Below are positions 6,662 through 13,024 of a stretch of DNA of 13,172 nucleotides, in pieces. The notes below the pieces were generated by a model that worked only from the letters and a program-made list of their open reading frames with translations, was not told the origin of the DNA and searched no databases. The position numbers and the translations under genes were made by a program. The first letter of the stretch is position 1; each line of letters starts with the position of its first letter. Source of the DNA: an uncultured Eubacteriales bacterium (GTDB lineage Bacteria; Bacillota; Clostridia; Oscillospirales; Acutalibacteraceae); the NCBI GenBank assembly GCA_900319615.1, contig ONPE01000018.1:1-13172 (forward strand). The letters are read 5' to 3'.

Positions 6662-7063
6662 ATGGCAGTCAAAACAGGTAAGAAGGCTCCTATCCGCCGC
6701 CGCCGCGAGAGAAAGAACATCGAAAAGGGCTCGGCGCATATCCAGTCTACCTTTAATAACACTATCGTTACTATATCCGACACACAGGGCAACGCTATCT
6801 CTTGGGCGTCCGCAGGCGAGCTCGGCTTCCGCGGTTCCCGTAAGTCCACTCCCTTCGCTGCTCAGAGCGCTGCAGAGACAGCTGCCAAGGCTGCGATGGA
6901 GCACGGCATGAAGAGCGTTGAGGTCTTTGTCAAGGGTCCCGGTCAGGGTCGTGAGGCGGCTATCCGCGCTCTGCAGACCGCAGGTCTCGAGGTCACCATG
7001 ATCAAAGACGTTACCCCCATCCCGCACAACGGATGCCGTCCTCCCAAGAGAAGACGTGTATAA
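6662..7063 (+). CDS. rpsK: 30S ribosomal protein S11
   Basis: Encodes S11 (133 aa, typical), a platform protein of the 30S subunit close to the E-site mRNA. It has a basic N-terminal arm (about residues 6-20, RRRRERKNIEKG), the segment SAHIQSTFNNTIVTISD, then the central STPFAAQSAAETAAKAAMEH helix, and the conserved C-terminal IPHNGCRPPKRRRV. AAGGAGGG at 6647-6654 overlaps the rpsM stop and lies 7 nt before the ATG. rpsD follows 22 nt downstream. Confidence 0.98.
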   Translation: MAVKTGKKAPIRRRRERKNIEKGSAHIQSTFNNTIVTISDTQGNAISWASAGELGFRGSRKSTPFAAQSAAETAAKAAMEHGMKSVEVFVKGPGQGREAAIRALQTAGLEVTMIKDVTPIPHNGCRPPKRRRV

Positions 7064-7085
7064 AAGAATAAGGAGGATATAGATT

Positions 7086-7682
7086 ATGGCTAAGAATTCA
7101 CAGCCTATCGCCAAGCGCTGCAGAGCGCTGGGCATTTCACCCGCCGTTATGGGTTACTCCAAGAAGACCTCTAACCGCAACCCGGGCGGCAAGATGAGAA
7201 GAAAGCAGAGTGAATACGGTATCCAGCTCACCGAGAAGCAGAAGGTAAAGTTCATCTACGGCGTTCTCGAGAAGCAGTTCCGTATGTACTATGAGAAGGC
7301 AGAGAAGATGGAAGGCAAGACAGGCGAGAACCTGCTCTCTCTCGTAGAGCGCAGACTCGACAACGTCGTCTACCGTCTCGGTCTGGCTTCCACACGCCGC
7401 GAGGCTCGCCAGCTGGTCAACCACGCTCACTTCACCGTCAACGGCAAGAAGTGCAACATCCCCTCCTATATCATCAAGGAAGGCGATGTTATCGCGGTTG
7501 CAGAAGGCTCCAAGGACACAAACCGCTTCAAGGCTATCGCCGAGGCTGACGGCACAACTCTGATCCCGAAGTGGCTCGAGAAGACCGACAAGCTCAGCGG
7601 CAAGGTCATCGCGCTGCCTCAGCGTGACGATATCGACTATCCTGTTGAGGAACACCTCATCGTCGAGTTGTACTCCAAGTAA
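7086..7682 (+). CDS. rpsD: 30S ribosomal protein S4 (form without N-terminal zinc site)
   Basis: Encodes S4 (198 aa), a primary 16S rRNA-binding protein that nucleates 30S assembly and influences decoding accuracy. EYGIQLTEKQKVKFIYGVLE (about residues 39-58), the S4 RNA-binding domain beginning near RRLDNVVYRLGLASTRREA (about 88-106) and the terminal EEHLIVELYSK are diagnostic. The N-terminal 40 residues hold only one cysteine (C12), so the four-cysteine zinc site of C+ S4 proteins is missing, whereas L36 in this cluster is of the zinc form. AAGGAGG at 7070-7076 is the ribosome binding site. rpsD inside the alpha operon fits Clostridia rather than Bacillus subtilis, where it lies elsewhere. 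Confidence 0.97.
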   Translation: MAKNSQPIAKRCRALGISPAVMGYSKKTSNRNPGGKMRRKQSEYGIQLTEKQKVKFIYGVLEKQFRMYYEKAEKMEGKTGENLLSLVERRLDNVVYRLGLASTRREARQLVNHAHFTVNGKKCNIPSYIIKEGDVIAVAEGSKDTNRFKAIAEADGTTLIPKWLEKTDKLSGKVIALPQRDDIDYPVEEHLIVELYSK

Positions 7683-7839
7683 TCTGTACGCCTGTCGGTT
7701 CTCCGACAACGCGCTCGCGCTCTGTCTTCGTATCGGAGGAGCCCCGGAGGGGCGAGGGCATATCATCCCTCAGATCGCGGGCAACACGGCAGGGCTGCCT
7801 GCCTGTGCAGTATAAAATATTATAAGGAGGAATTCGCTA
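7683..7839 (+). other. Structured intergenic region between rpsD and rpoA
   Basis: A 157-nt gap without a gene, long for this operon. It contains three hairpins: TGTCGG/CCGACA with loop TTCT (7693-7708), GCCCC/GGGGC with loop GGA (7741-7753), and CACGGCAGG pairing with CCTGCC-T-GTG around loop GCTG (7785-7807). CTCCGA (7701-7706) can alternatively pair with TCGGAG (7733-7738), which would break the first hairpin. None is followed by a T-run, so they are not simple terminators. AAGGAGGA (7824-7831) near the end is the rpoA ribosome binding site. Function is unknown; processing, stability or regulation are possible. Confidence 0.6.
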
Positions 7840-8793
7840 ATGATAGAGATAGAAAAACCCAGGATCGATACAGAAGAATTATCTTCGGACGGCAAGTACG
7901 GCAGATTCGTGGTTGAACCCCTCGAGCGAGGCTTCGGCAACACTCTGGGCAACTCTCTGCGCCGCGTACTGCTCTCATCTCTCGAGGGCGTAGCCGTCAC
8001 ATCCATCAAGATAGACGGAGTTCTTCACGAGTTCTCTACCGTTCCCGGCGTCAAGGAAGACGTTACCGAGATAGTTCTGAACATGAAGAGCTTGGTAGCA
8101 AAACTCCATTCCAACGGTCCCAAGATCGTCGAGATTTCCGCCGAGGGTCCCTGTGTAGTGACCGCCGAGAGCATCAAGTGCGACAGCGAGGTCGAGATCC
8201 TCAACCCCGAGCTGCATATCGCTACTCTTGCTGACGGCGCAACACTCAACATGGAGATCACCCTCGACAAGGGCAGAGGCTATGTGCCCGCTGAGAAGAA
8301 CAAGCTGATCAACGGCAACGAGATCATCGGCGTGCTTCCCATCGACTCTATCTACACCCCTGTCCTCAAGGTCAACTACACCGTTGACAACACCCGCGTA
8401 GGTCAGATCACCGACTACGACAAGCTGACCCTCAGCGTCTGGACAAACGGCGTCATCAACTCTCAGGAGGCTGTCTCTCTCGCCGCAAAGGTCCTCACAG
8501 AGCACCTCAATCTCTTTGTAAACCTCTCCGACAGAGGCTACAACACCGAGATCATGGTCGAGAAGGACGACAAGGGCAAGGAGAAGGTGCTCGAGATGAC
8601 CATCGAAGAGCTCGATCTCTCCGTACGCTCGTTCAACTGTCTCAAGCGCGCGGGCATCAACACCGTCGAAGACCTCATCTCTAAGTCTGAGGAGGACATG
8701 ATGAAGGTACGCAACCTCGGCCGCAAGTCGCTCGAGGAGGTCGTCTTCAAGCTCGACACCTTAGGCTTCAGCCTTCGCAAGGAGGACGAATGA
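7840..8793 (+). CDS. rpoA: DNA-directed RNA polymerase subunit alpha
   Basis: Encodes the alpha subunit of RNA polymerase (317 aa, usual length). The N-terminal dimerisation domain (about 1-230) has RFVVEPLERGFGNTLGNSLR (about 26-45) and the family pattern KGRGYVPAEKN. After a charged linker rich in K, E and D (about 232-252) comes the C-terminal DNA- and activator-binding domain, with ELDLSVRSFNCLKRAGI (257-273; R263 corresponds to Escherichia coli R265, which contacts UP elements) and VRNLGRKSLEEV. TAAGGAGGAA before the ATG is a strong ribosome binding site. It is followed by a small hairpin overlapping the stop codon and by rplQ. Confidence 0.98.
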   Translation: MIEIEKPRIDTEELSSDGKYGRFVVEPLERGFGNTLGNSLRRVLLSSLEGVAVTSIKIDGVLHEFSTVPGVKEDVTEIVLNMKSLVAKLHSNGPKIVEISAEGPCVVTAESIKCDSEVEILNPELHIATLADGATLNMEITLDKGRGYVPAEKNKLINGNEIIGVLPIDSIYTPVLKVNYTVDNTRVGQITDYDKLTLSVWTNGVINSQEAVSLAAKVLTEHLNLFVNLSDRGYNTEIMVEKDDKGKEKVLEMTIEELDLSVRSFNCLKRAGINTVEDLISKSEEDMMKVRNLGRKSLEEVVFKLDTLGFSLRKEDE

Positions 8794-8811
8794 TCTCGGT
8801 TCTCTGAGATC
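8792..8811 (+). other. Hairpin overlapping the rpoA stop codon
   Basis: GATCTCGG (8792-8799) pairs with CTGAGATC (8804-8811), an 8-bp stem with one G-T pair and loop TTCT. It begins inside the rpoA stop codon and has no T-run after it, so it is not a terminator. It shares the string CGGTTCTC with the hairpin just after the rpsD stop (7693-7708). A second small hairpin, TTACCT/AGGTAA with loop CAC (8846-8860), lies further on in the same 103-nt gap before rplQ. Confidence 0.55.
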
Positions 8812-8896
8812 CGTCCCCGTTAACGAGGCTTGACATCACGATTATTTACCTCACAGGTAATCCGATAATGATATTTCCCGAAAGGAGTGAACACAA

Positions 8897-9238
8897 ATGC
8901 CGGGTACAAGGAAACTGGGCAGAGCTACCGACGCTCGTCTTGCGATGCTGAGAGCTCTCGTCACATTCTTACTTGAGAATGGCAAGATCGAAACTACTCT
9001 TACCCGTGCCAAGGAGACCGCTTCCATGGCCGAGAAGATGATTACTATAGCTAAGAAGGATACTCTCGCTAACAAGCGTCAGGTAATGGCGTTCATCACA
9101 AAAGAGGACGTCGCTACAAAGCTGTTCAAGGAGATCGCTCCCAAGTATGCAGACCGCAACGGCGGTTATACTCGCATCACCAAGATCGGTCCCCGTCGCG
9201 GCGACGCAGCCGAGATGGCGATCATCGAGCTTATCTGA
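8897..9238 (+). CDS. rplQ: 50S ribosomal protein L17
   Basis: Encodes L17 (113 aa, the short form usual in Gram-positive bacteria), a 50S protein near the peptide exit tunnel. It begins MPGTRKLGRATDARLAMLRAL, close to the family pattern KLGRxxxHRxAMLRNL, and has LENGKIETTLTRAKE and the C-terminal GYTRITKIGPRRGDAAEMAII. AAAGGAGTGA at 8881-8890 precedes the ATG. It is the last gene of the ribosomal cluster: after it come a half-palindromic element and a rho-independent terminator. Confidence 0.98.
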   Translation: MPGTRKLGRATDARLAMLRALVTFLLENGKIETTLTRAKETASMAEKMITIAKKDTLANKRQVMAFITKEDVATKLFKEIAPKYADRNGGYTRITKIGPRRGDAAEMAIIELI

Positions 9239-9246
9239 TATCAATT

Positions 9247-9283
9247 GTCATTGCGAACCCCATTTATGGGGTGCGGCAATCTC
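9247..9283 (+). repeat. Half-element copy C, single arm of the palindromic family
   Basis: A 37-nt single arm directly after rplQ: GTCATTGCGA (9247-9256), a hairpin ACCCCATTTATGGGGT (9257-9272), then GCGGCAATCTC (9273-9283). It lines up with the reverse complement of the right arm of copy B: the outer parts are nearly identical, and three of the seven inner base pairs differ in a compensatory way. AACCGATATT (9284-9293) follows, resembling the spacer motif of copies A and B. No second, inverted arm is present, so it is either a truncated element or a solitary arm. Confidence 0.75.
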
Positions 9284-9305
9284 AACCGATATTATCACAA
9301 GAATC

Positions 9306-9336
9306 AAGCCTCACCGCATGGTGGGGCTTTTCTTTT
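9306..9336 (+). terminator. Rho-independent terminator of the ribosomal superoperon
   Basis: AAGCCTCACC (9306-9315) pairs with GGTGGGGCTT (9320-9329) around the loop GCAT, a 10-bp stem with a single G-T pair, followed by TTCTTTTC. It lies 67 nt after the rplQ stop and before a clear new promoter region, so it marks the end of the superoperon transcript. Confidence 0.9.
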
Positions 9337-9540
9337 CTCCTGTCTCTCGATGGAAGATGTTACCGCCGAAAGTATTTATTGTCGATCAGACGGATCGCTG
9401 CACCCTGAGAGTCAGTGATACAACGAGAGCGGTGTGCCGCGTGCGCTGTACGCTGCCTAGTTCTGTGCGGCGTTTTGCCGGAGGATATGGGGTATATTCA
9501 TCGGAATTATTATTTAATTATTATTTTGTTAACATATTGT
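9337..9540. other. Intergenic stretch with no recognised gene
   Basis: About 200 nt between the terminator and the promoter of the next operon. Short open frames cross it but have no ribosome binding site and no recognisable product. A GC-rich core holds three small hairpins: CGATC/GATCG (9383-9397), GCGG/CCGC (9429-9440) and CGGC/GCCG (9468-9480). From about 9500 the sequence becomes strongly AT-rich. It may be a small RNA locus or decayed sequence; I cannot tell which. Confidence 0.5.
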
Positions 9541-9550
9541 TATTTATTTC

Positions 9551-9570
9551 TTGACAAGATGTGGTATAAT
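9551..9570 (+). promoter_or_regulatory. Probable extended -10 promoter of the second operon
   Basis: TATAAT at 9565-9570 is preceded by TG at 9562-9563, giving the extended -10 motif TGNTATAAT. A perfect TTGACA stands at 9551-9556, but only 8 nt separate it from the TATAAT, too short for a standard -35/-10 pair. No good -35 lies 16-18 nt upstream of the TATAAT; the AT-rich tract at about 9500-9550 could act as an UP-like element. Transcription would start near 9577, leaving about 57 nt of leader before the cyclase gene. Confidence 0.65.
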
Positions 9571-9633
9571 AGAACACATAATGGAGTAATATGTAGTATT
9601 ATTCCGGATAAATAATCAATTGGGGGAGAGCTT

Positions 9634-10224
9634 ATGTTATTGTATGATATCACAAGAGAGATGTTTGCGTCGCCTGTATATCCCGGCGACCCGAAGCCGT
9701 CGTCGTATTTCATCCGTAAGATCGGCGATGATTCGCCCTGCAATATTTCTACCGTCAGCATGTGCTCTCATACAGCCACCCATATCGACGCGCCCCTGCA
9801 CTTTGACGAGGAGGGCGCCGATATCACCTCGCTGAGATTGAGCCACTTCTGCGGCAAGTGCACCGTCGTGACGATCGACGGGATACTCACCGGCGAGGAT
9901 ATGGAGCGTCTGCTGCCCCATTGTAATAAGAGATTGATTCTTCACTCGTCCGGCAAAGCCTTCCTAAGCGTGTCCGCAGCCAGAGTAATAGCCGATAACA
10001 AGCTCCTGCTCGTCGGCACCGACGCCATGTCGATAGCTCCGCCGTTTGATGAGGTAATGCCTCATTTGGAGCTCGCCAGAGCTAATATAGCAGTGCTCGA
10101 GGGGCTTGTCCTCGACGGGGTAGAAGACGGCGAGTATACCCTCTCGGCTTTCCCTTTGAAGATGAAGGGGCTTGAGGCTTCGCCCTGCCGCGCCGTTCTC
10201 ATGCGCGAGCCGAAGGGTTACTGA
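9634..10224 (+). CDS. Cyclase family protein (kynurenine formamidase-like metal hydrolase)
   Basis: A 196-aa protein of the cyclase/kynurenine formamidase (KynB-like) superfamily, which are metal-dependent amide or ester hydrolases. The metal-binding signature is HTATHIDAPLHF (residues 46-57; H46, H50, D52), with T47-A48 where the family often has GT. The second pair, H144 and E156, keeps the 12-residue spacing seen in KynB. GTD near 128-130 and YTLSAFPLKMKGLEASPCRA (168-187) also fit. The N-terminus YDITREMFASPVYPGDP is typical. Substrate cannot be predicted; no tryptophan-degradation genes are nearby. GGGGGAG (9622-9628) lies 5 nt before the ATG. It is the first gene of the second operon. 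Confidence 0.85.
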   Translation: MLLYDITREMFASPVYPGDPKPSSYFIRKIGDDSPCNISTVSMCSHTATHIDAPLHFDEEGADITSLRLSHFCGKCTVVTIDGILTGEDMERLLPHCNKRLILHSSGKAFLSVSAARVIADNKLLLVGTDAMSIAPPFDEVMPHLELARANIAVLEGLVLDGVEDGEYTLSAFPLKMKGLEASPCRAVLMREPKGY

Positions 10225-10251
10225 GTATAATTATTGTTAATCGAGGTCATT

Positions 10252-12372
10252 ATGAAAAGATTACTTTCGATAGTGTCAGTCGTGCTGCTGTGTCTTGTGA
10301 TGTGCATGGGGCTCTCTGCCTGCGAGCAGCCTGCGGTCACCGTCACATCCGAGACAGATATAAACAGCAGCTTTGCAGGCAGCCGAACCGTCGGCATAGT
10401 TTATCCGCTTTCGGCGAATATCGACGTTCTGCGCGATAAGCTGGTAGAGAACAGCCCCGCCGCCGATATCGACGGAGCCGATTTCACCTATGCAGGCGTT
10501 GAAGAGAACGGCTACCGCTTTGAGCTGCGGCTGACCTTCCCGAACAAGACAAAGTATGAAGAGATAGTAAGCGCCCTTATCGGACGCTCAGCCGACGTCT
10601 TCCTCTCGCAGAAGAACACCACCTTGACAAAGGGTATCCGTATGGCGGAGGATTTTGACGTAAGCGAGCTGATATCATGGGTCGAGCGTGACACAGACTC
10701 AGAGAAAGAGACGCGCAATCTCCGCTTTGATTATCCCGGCTGTACGGTGAAGATCGCAAATCAGGATTATCAGACAGGCTCAACCGTCAGCATAAACGAC
10801 TGTAAGGGCAGTCCGCTGAATTCGATCTCGGTCAAGACCTCCAACGATAAGGAGGGCAGCTTTGACCGTACCTTCACGTTCACTGTGCCCAACGAGACCT
10901 ATAACCACGATAAACAGGCGATAGAGCAGTACTTCCTTGCCAACACCTCGCCCGACGCAAAGTACTCCGGCTGGAGCAGCGAGGGCGCAAACATGGTCTA
11001 TACCGTCATTTATGAGGGGCTCGACCTCGATAAGCTCACCGAGTTCACCTCCATGCTCCTCGATACCGACAGCGTTGAGGTGTTCTACGGCGATAAGGAT
11101 AACGCATCCACTCCGCTTTCGGAGGGCAAGGCTTTTGAAGAGAGCCTCGACACCTTCTCGTTCATCGGTCCCGACGAGGGCTATCCCGCCTTCGAATATT
11201 CATACTCTCTGCCCACCAGCACAACCCACGGCGACGGCTCGGTATTCGAGAACGGCAGGTGGGTCAGCAGCGGAGTCTGGGAAGAGGGCGTATATAAGAT
11301 GTCCGCCGATACCGGCGCAGTCAAGGTACGCATACCCGACGGCGTCCAGTATTCGATAAACGGCATCAATTTCTATCTGACCAGTCTCGGCGATTCGCGT
11401 TTTCGCCGCACAACCGAGTTTTTGTACAGCAAGACAGACGGCTACGACGGCATGAAGTACGCTTCCGACTACTTCGCCTCCAAGGGCGCGGTAAATGAGA
11501 CCGGCGAGAACGACGATGATCTTTATTGCCGCGTTATCTGCGAGGGCAGCGCGGACGAGATAACTCCGCAGCTTGTCAACCTGTTCGGCAGCGGCAACTT
11601 CATGGCTTACCGCAGGAATGAGGGGATCCTTGCCCTGACGGTCAAGACCGAGCTCCTCGATAACGTCAACCTCGGCTATATGCTCAACGCCGGCAACGCC
11701 AACCGCCCCATGACCTACTATGTCAGCTCCGACGGCGGCGAAAATATCGTTTCCATATCGGTAGACGGCTCGGAGACCGCCTATGCTGAGCACAGCGCGA
11801 GCTCCCTGCCCATACAGAACGGCGTCGCTTCGGTAGAGTACCGCGGCAACATCCCGATCGTCTCCAACATCGTTATCTATCTGCTGATCGGCGTATCCCT
11901 GCTGGGTCTGACCGCAGTGATCTGCGTCATGCTGGTGCGCCCCAAGCGCCGCCGCAGACCGGCTCCCGATCCGCTCAACAACCCCGAGGCGTATCTCGAC
12001 ACCTCTACAGGCGTCCAGCCAAAGGGCTTTGACGATGAAATGCCGCAGGATGATCCCGAGAACAACGACGAAGATACTCCCTCGCTTGCCCAGACAACCA
12101 CGTTCAGCATATTCGAGCTCAATGCTCTCAGCCGCAACAAAAAATACGTCGACGAGATAAACAAGGATATCGAGGAGCGCATCCAGCAGGATAACCTCGA
12201 GAACCGCAAGAACGATATCAGGGCGAAGCAATTGGAGGATCTCAGCCGCAAGGTGTATGGGACATCTGATTCCGACGCCGCACCTGAGACCGAACCCGCG
12301 GCTCAGGAATCGCAGGAGCCGCAGACACAGCCTGCTCCCGAGGTTCAGCCGGAGGATGGCTCCGATGTATAA
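10252..12372 (+). CDS. Membrane-anchored lipoprotein of unknown function with three internal repeats
   Basis: A 706-aa protein I do not recognise. The ATG at 10252 is chosen because it gives a clean lipoprotein signal peptide: MKR, a hydrophobic core, then the lipobox LSAC with lipidated C24; GAGGT (10243-10247) precedes it. Residues about 25-538 should lie outside the membrane and appear to contain three similar alpha/beta units (about 46-146, 206-306 and 385-479) separated by strand-rich segments. A transmembrane helix (about 540-562) is followed by RPKRRRR, a stop-transfer signal, then a roughly 137-residue tail. In the tail, about 615-660 is charged and probably helical or coiled coil, and the last 40 residues are rich in P, E and Q. 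The protein is thus held by a lipid and a helix. Its 3' end overlaps the HAD gene by 8 nt. Confidence 0.8.
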   Translation: MKRLLSIVSVVLLCLVMCMGLSACEQPAVTVTSETDINSSFAGSRTVGIVYPLSANIDVLRDKLVENSPAADIDGADFTYAGVEENGYRFELRLTFPNKTKYEEIVSALIGRSADVFLSQKNTTLTKGIRMAEDFDVSELISWVERDTDSEKETRNLRFDYPGCTVKIANQDYQTGSTVSINDCKGSPLNSISVKTSNDKEGSFDRTFTFTVPNETYNHDKQAIEQYFLANTSPDAKYSGWSSEGANMVYTVIYEGLDLDKLTEFTSMLLDTDSVEVFYGDKDNASTPLSEGKAFEESLDTFSFIGPDEGYPAFEYSYSLPTSTTHGDGSVFENGRWVSSGVWEEGVYKMSADTGAVKVRIPDGVQYSINGINFYLTSLGDSRFRRTTEFLYSKTDGYDGMKYASDYFASKGAVNETGENDDDLYCRVICEGSADEITPQLVNLFGSGNFMAYRRNEGILALTVKTELLDNVNLGYMLNAGNANRPMTYYVSSDGGENIVSISVDGSETAYAEHSASSLPIQNGVASVEYRGNIPIVSNIVIYLLIGVSLLGLTAVICVMLVRPKRRRRPAPDPLNNPEAYLDTSTGVQPKGFDDEMPQDDPENNDEDTPSLAQTTTFSIFELNALSRNKKYVDEINKDIEERIQQDNLENRKNDIRAKQLEDLSRKVYGTSDSDAAPETEPAAQESQEPQTQPAPEVQPEDGSDV

Positions 12373-13024
12373 GCTGATAGCCTTCGACCTCGACGGCACC
12401 CTTGCCGATACGCTCGCCGATCTTGCAAACGCCATGAACTTCGCCCTCGGTGAGGAGGGGCTCCCCGGCTATCCGGTAGATGATTACCGCCGTTTCGTCG
12501 GCAACGGTATCGACAATCTCGTCAGGGTGACTATGGCAGACGGCTATACCCCCGACGGAGCTGAGCGAGTAAAAGCCGGCTTCTATGCCTACTACGCCGA
12601 TCACTGCATCGACTTCACCTCGGCATACGAGGGGATGGGGGAGCTGCTTGAAAAGCTCTCCGACGACGGTATCGCAACTGCGGTTGTATCCAACAAGCCC
12701 GACCGTTTCGTGCCCGGTATACTGAGCGCCCTGTACCCCGACCACAGCTTCACCTATGCGTGGGGCAAGCAGGACGGAGTAGCCCGCAAGCCCGACCCTG
12801 AGGCTCTGAACAGGCTGATAGAGCTGTGCGGTGTCAAGAAGAGCGAGGTGCTCTATGTCGGCGACAGCAACGTTGACGTCGTTTTCGCCCATAACGCCGA
12901 TGTAAAGGTTTGCGGCGTGAGCTGGGGTTTCCGCGGAGAAGCCGAGCTCAGAGAAGCAGGAGCAGACTGCATTGTCGATTCTGCAAAAGGATTATACGAA
13001 GTGATAAGAGGTACCGATGAATAA
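12365..13024 (+). CDS. HAD-IA family hydrolase, phosphoglycolate phosphatase-like
   Basis: A 219-aa haloacid dehalogenase superfamily phosphatase. All four catalytic motifs are present: motif I FDLDGTLADT (nucleophile D8, acid D10), motif II VSNKPD (S109), motif III K142 in RKPDP, and motif IV GDSNVD (D167, D171). A helical cap lies at about residues 15-85, as in phosphoglycolate phosphatase and pyrophosphatase PpaX; the true substrate is uncertain. ATG 12365 is preferred, with GGAGG at 12351-12355 nine nt upstream; an ATG at 12356 has no room for that site. The start overlaps the lipoprotein stop by 8 nt (ATGTATAA), and its own end overlaps queH in the same way. Confidence 0.9.
   Translation: MYKLIAFDLDGTLADTLADLANAMNFALGEEGLPGYPVDDYRRFVGNGIDNLVRVTMADGYTPDGAERVKAGFYAYYADHCIDFTSAYEGMGELLEKLSDDGIATAVVSNKPDRFVPGILSALYPDHSFTYAWGKQDGVARKPDPEALNRLIELCGVKKSEVLYVGDSNVDVVFAHNADVKVCGVSWGFRGEAELREAGADCIVDSAKGLYEVIRGTDE

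Noticed and set aside
8830..8869. TTGACA at 8830-8835 with GATAAT at 8864-8869 as a possible promoter for rplQ
   Set aside because: The spacing is 28 nt, and no -10-like hexamer lies 16-18 nt after the TTGACA.
9426..9445. GCGGTGTGCCGCG resembling the T-box antiterminator motif
   Set aside because: The TGG bulge for tRNA pairing is not in place, no specifier loop is seen, and the promoter of the next operon lies downstream of it.
9147..9554. Plus-strand open frame overlapping rplQ and crossing the terminator
   Set aside because: Out of frame with rplQ, lacks a ribosome binding site, and spans the element arm and terminator hairpin.
10226..10231. TATAAT between the cyclase and lipoprotein genes
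   Set aside because: No -35-like sequence at the right distance and no TG extension; the 27-nt gap fits simple co-transcription.
12257..12364. N-terminal extension of the HAD gene into the lipoprotein gene
   Set aside because: The extension is Arg/Pro-rich out-of-frame translation of the lipoprotein tail; the HAD fold starts at MYKLIAFDLDGT, with a ribosome binding site fitting ATG 12365.
11200..12435. Long minus-strand open frame (411 codons) opposite the lipoprotein gene
   Set aside because: No ribosome binding site, low-complexity product, and it mirrors a well supported plus-strand gene with biased codon use.
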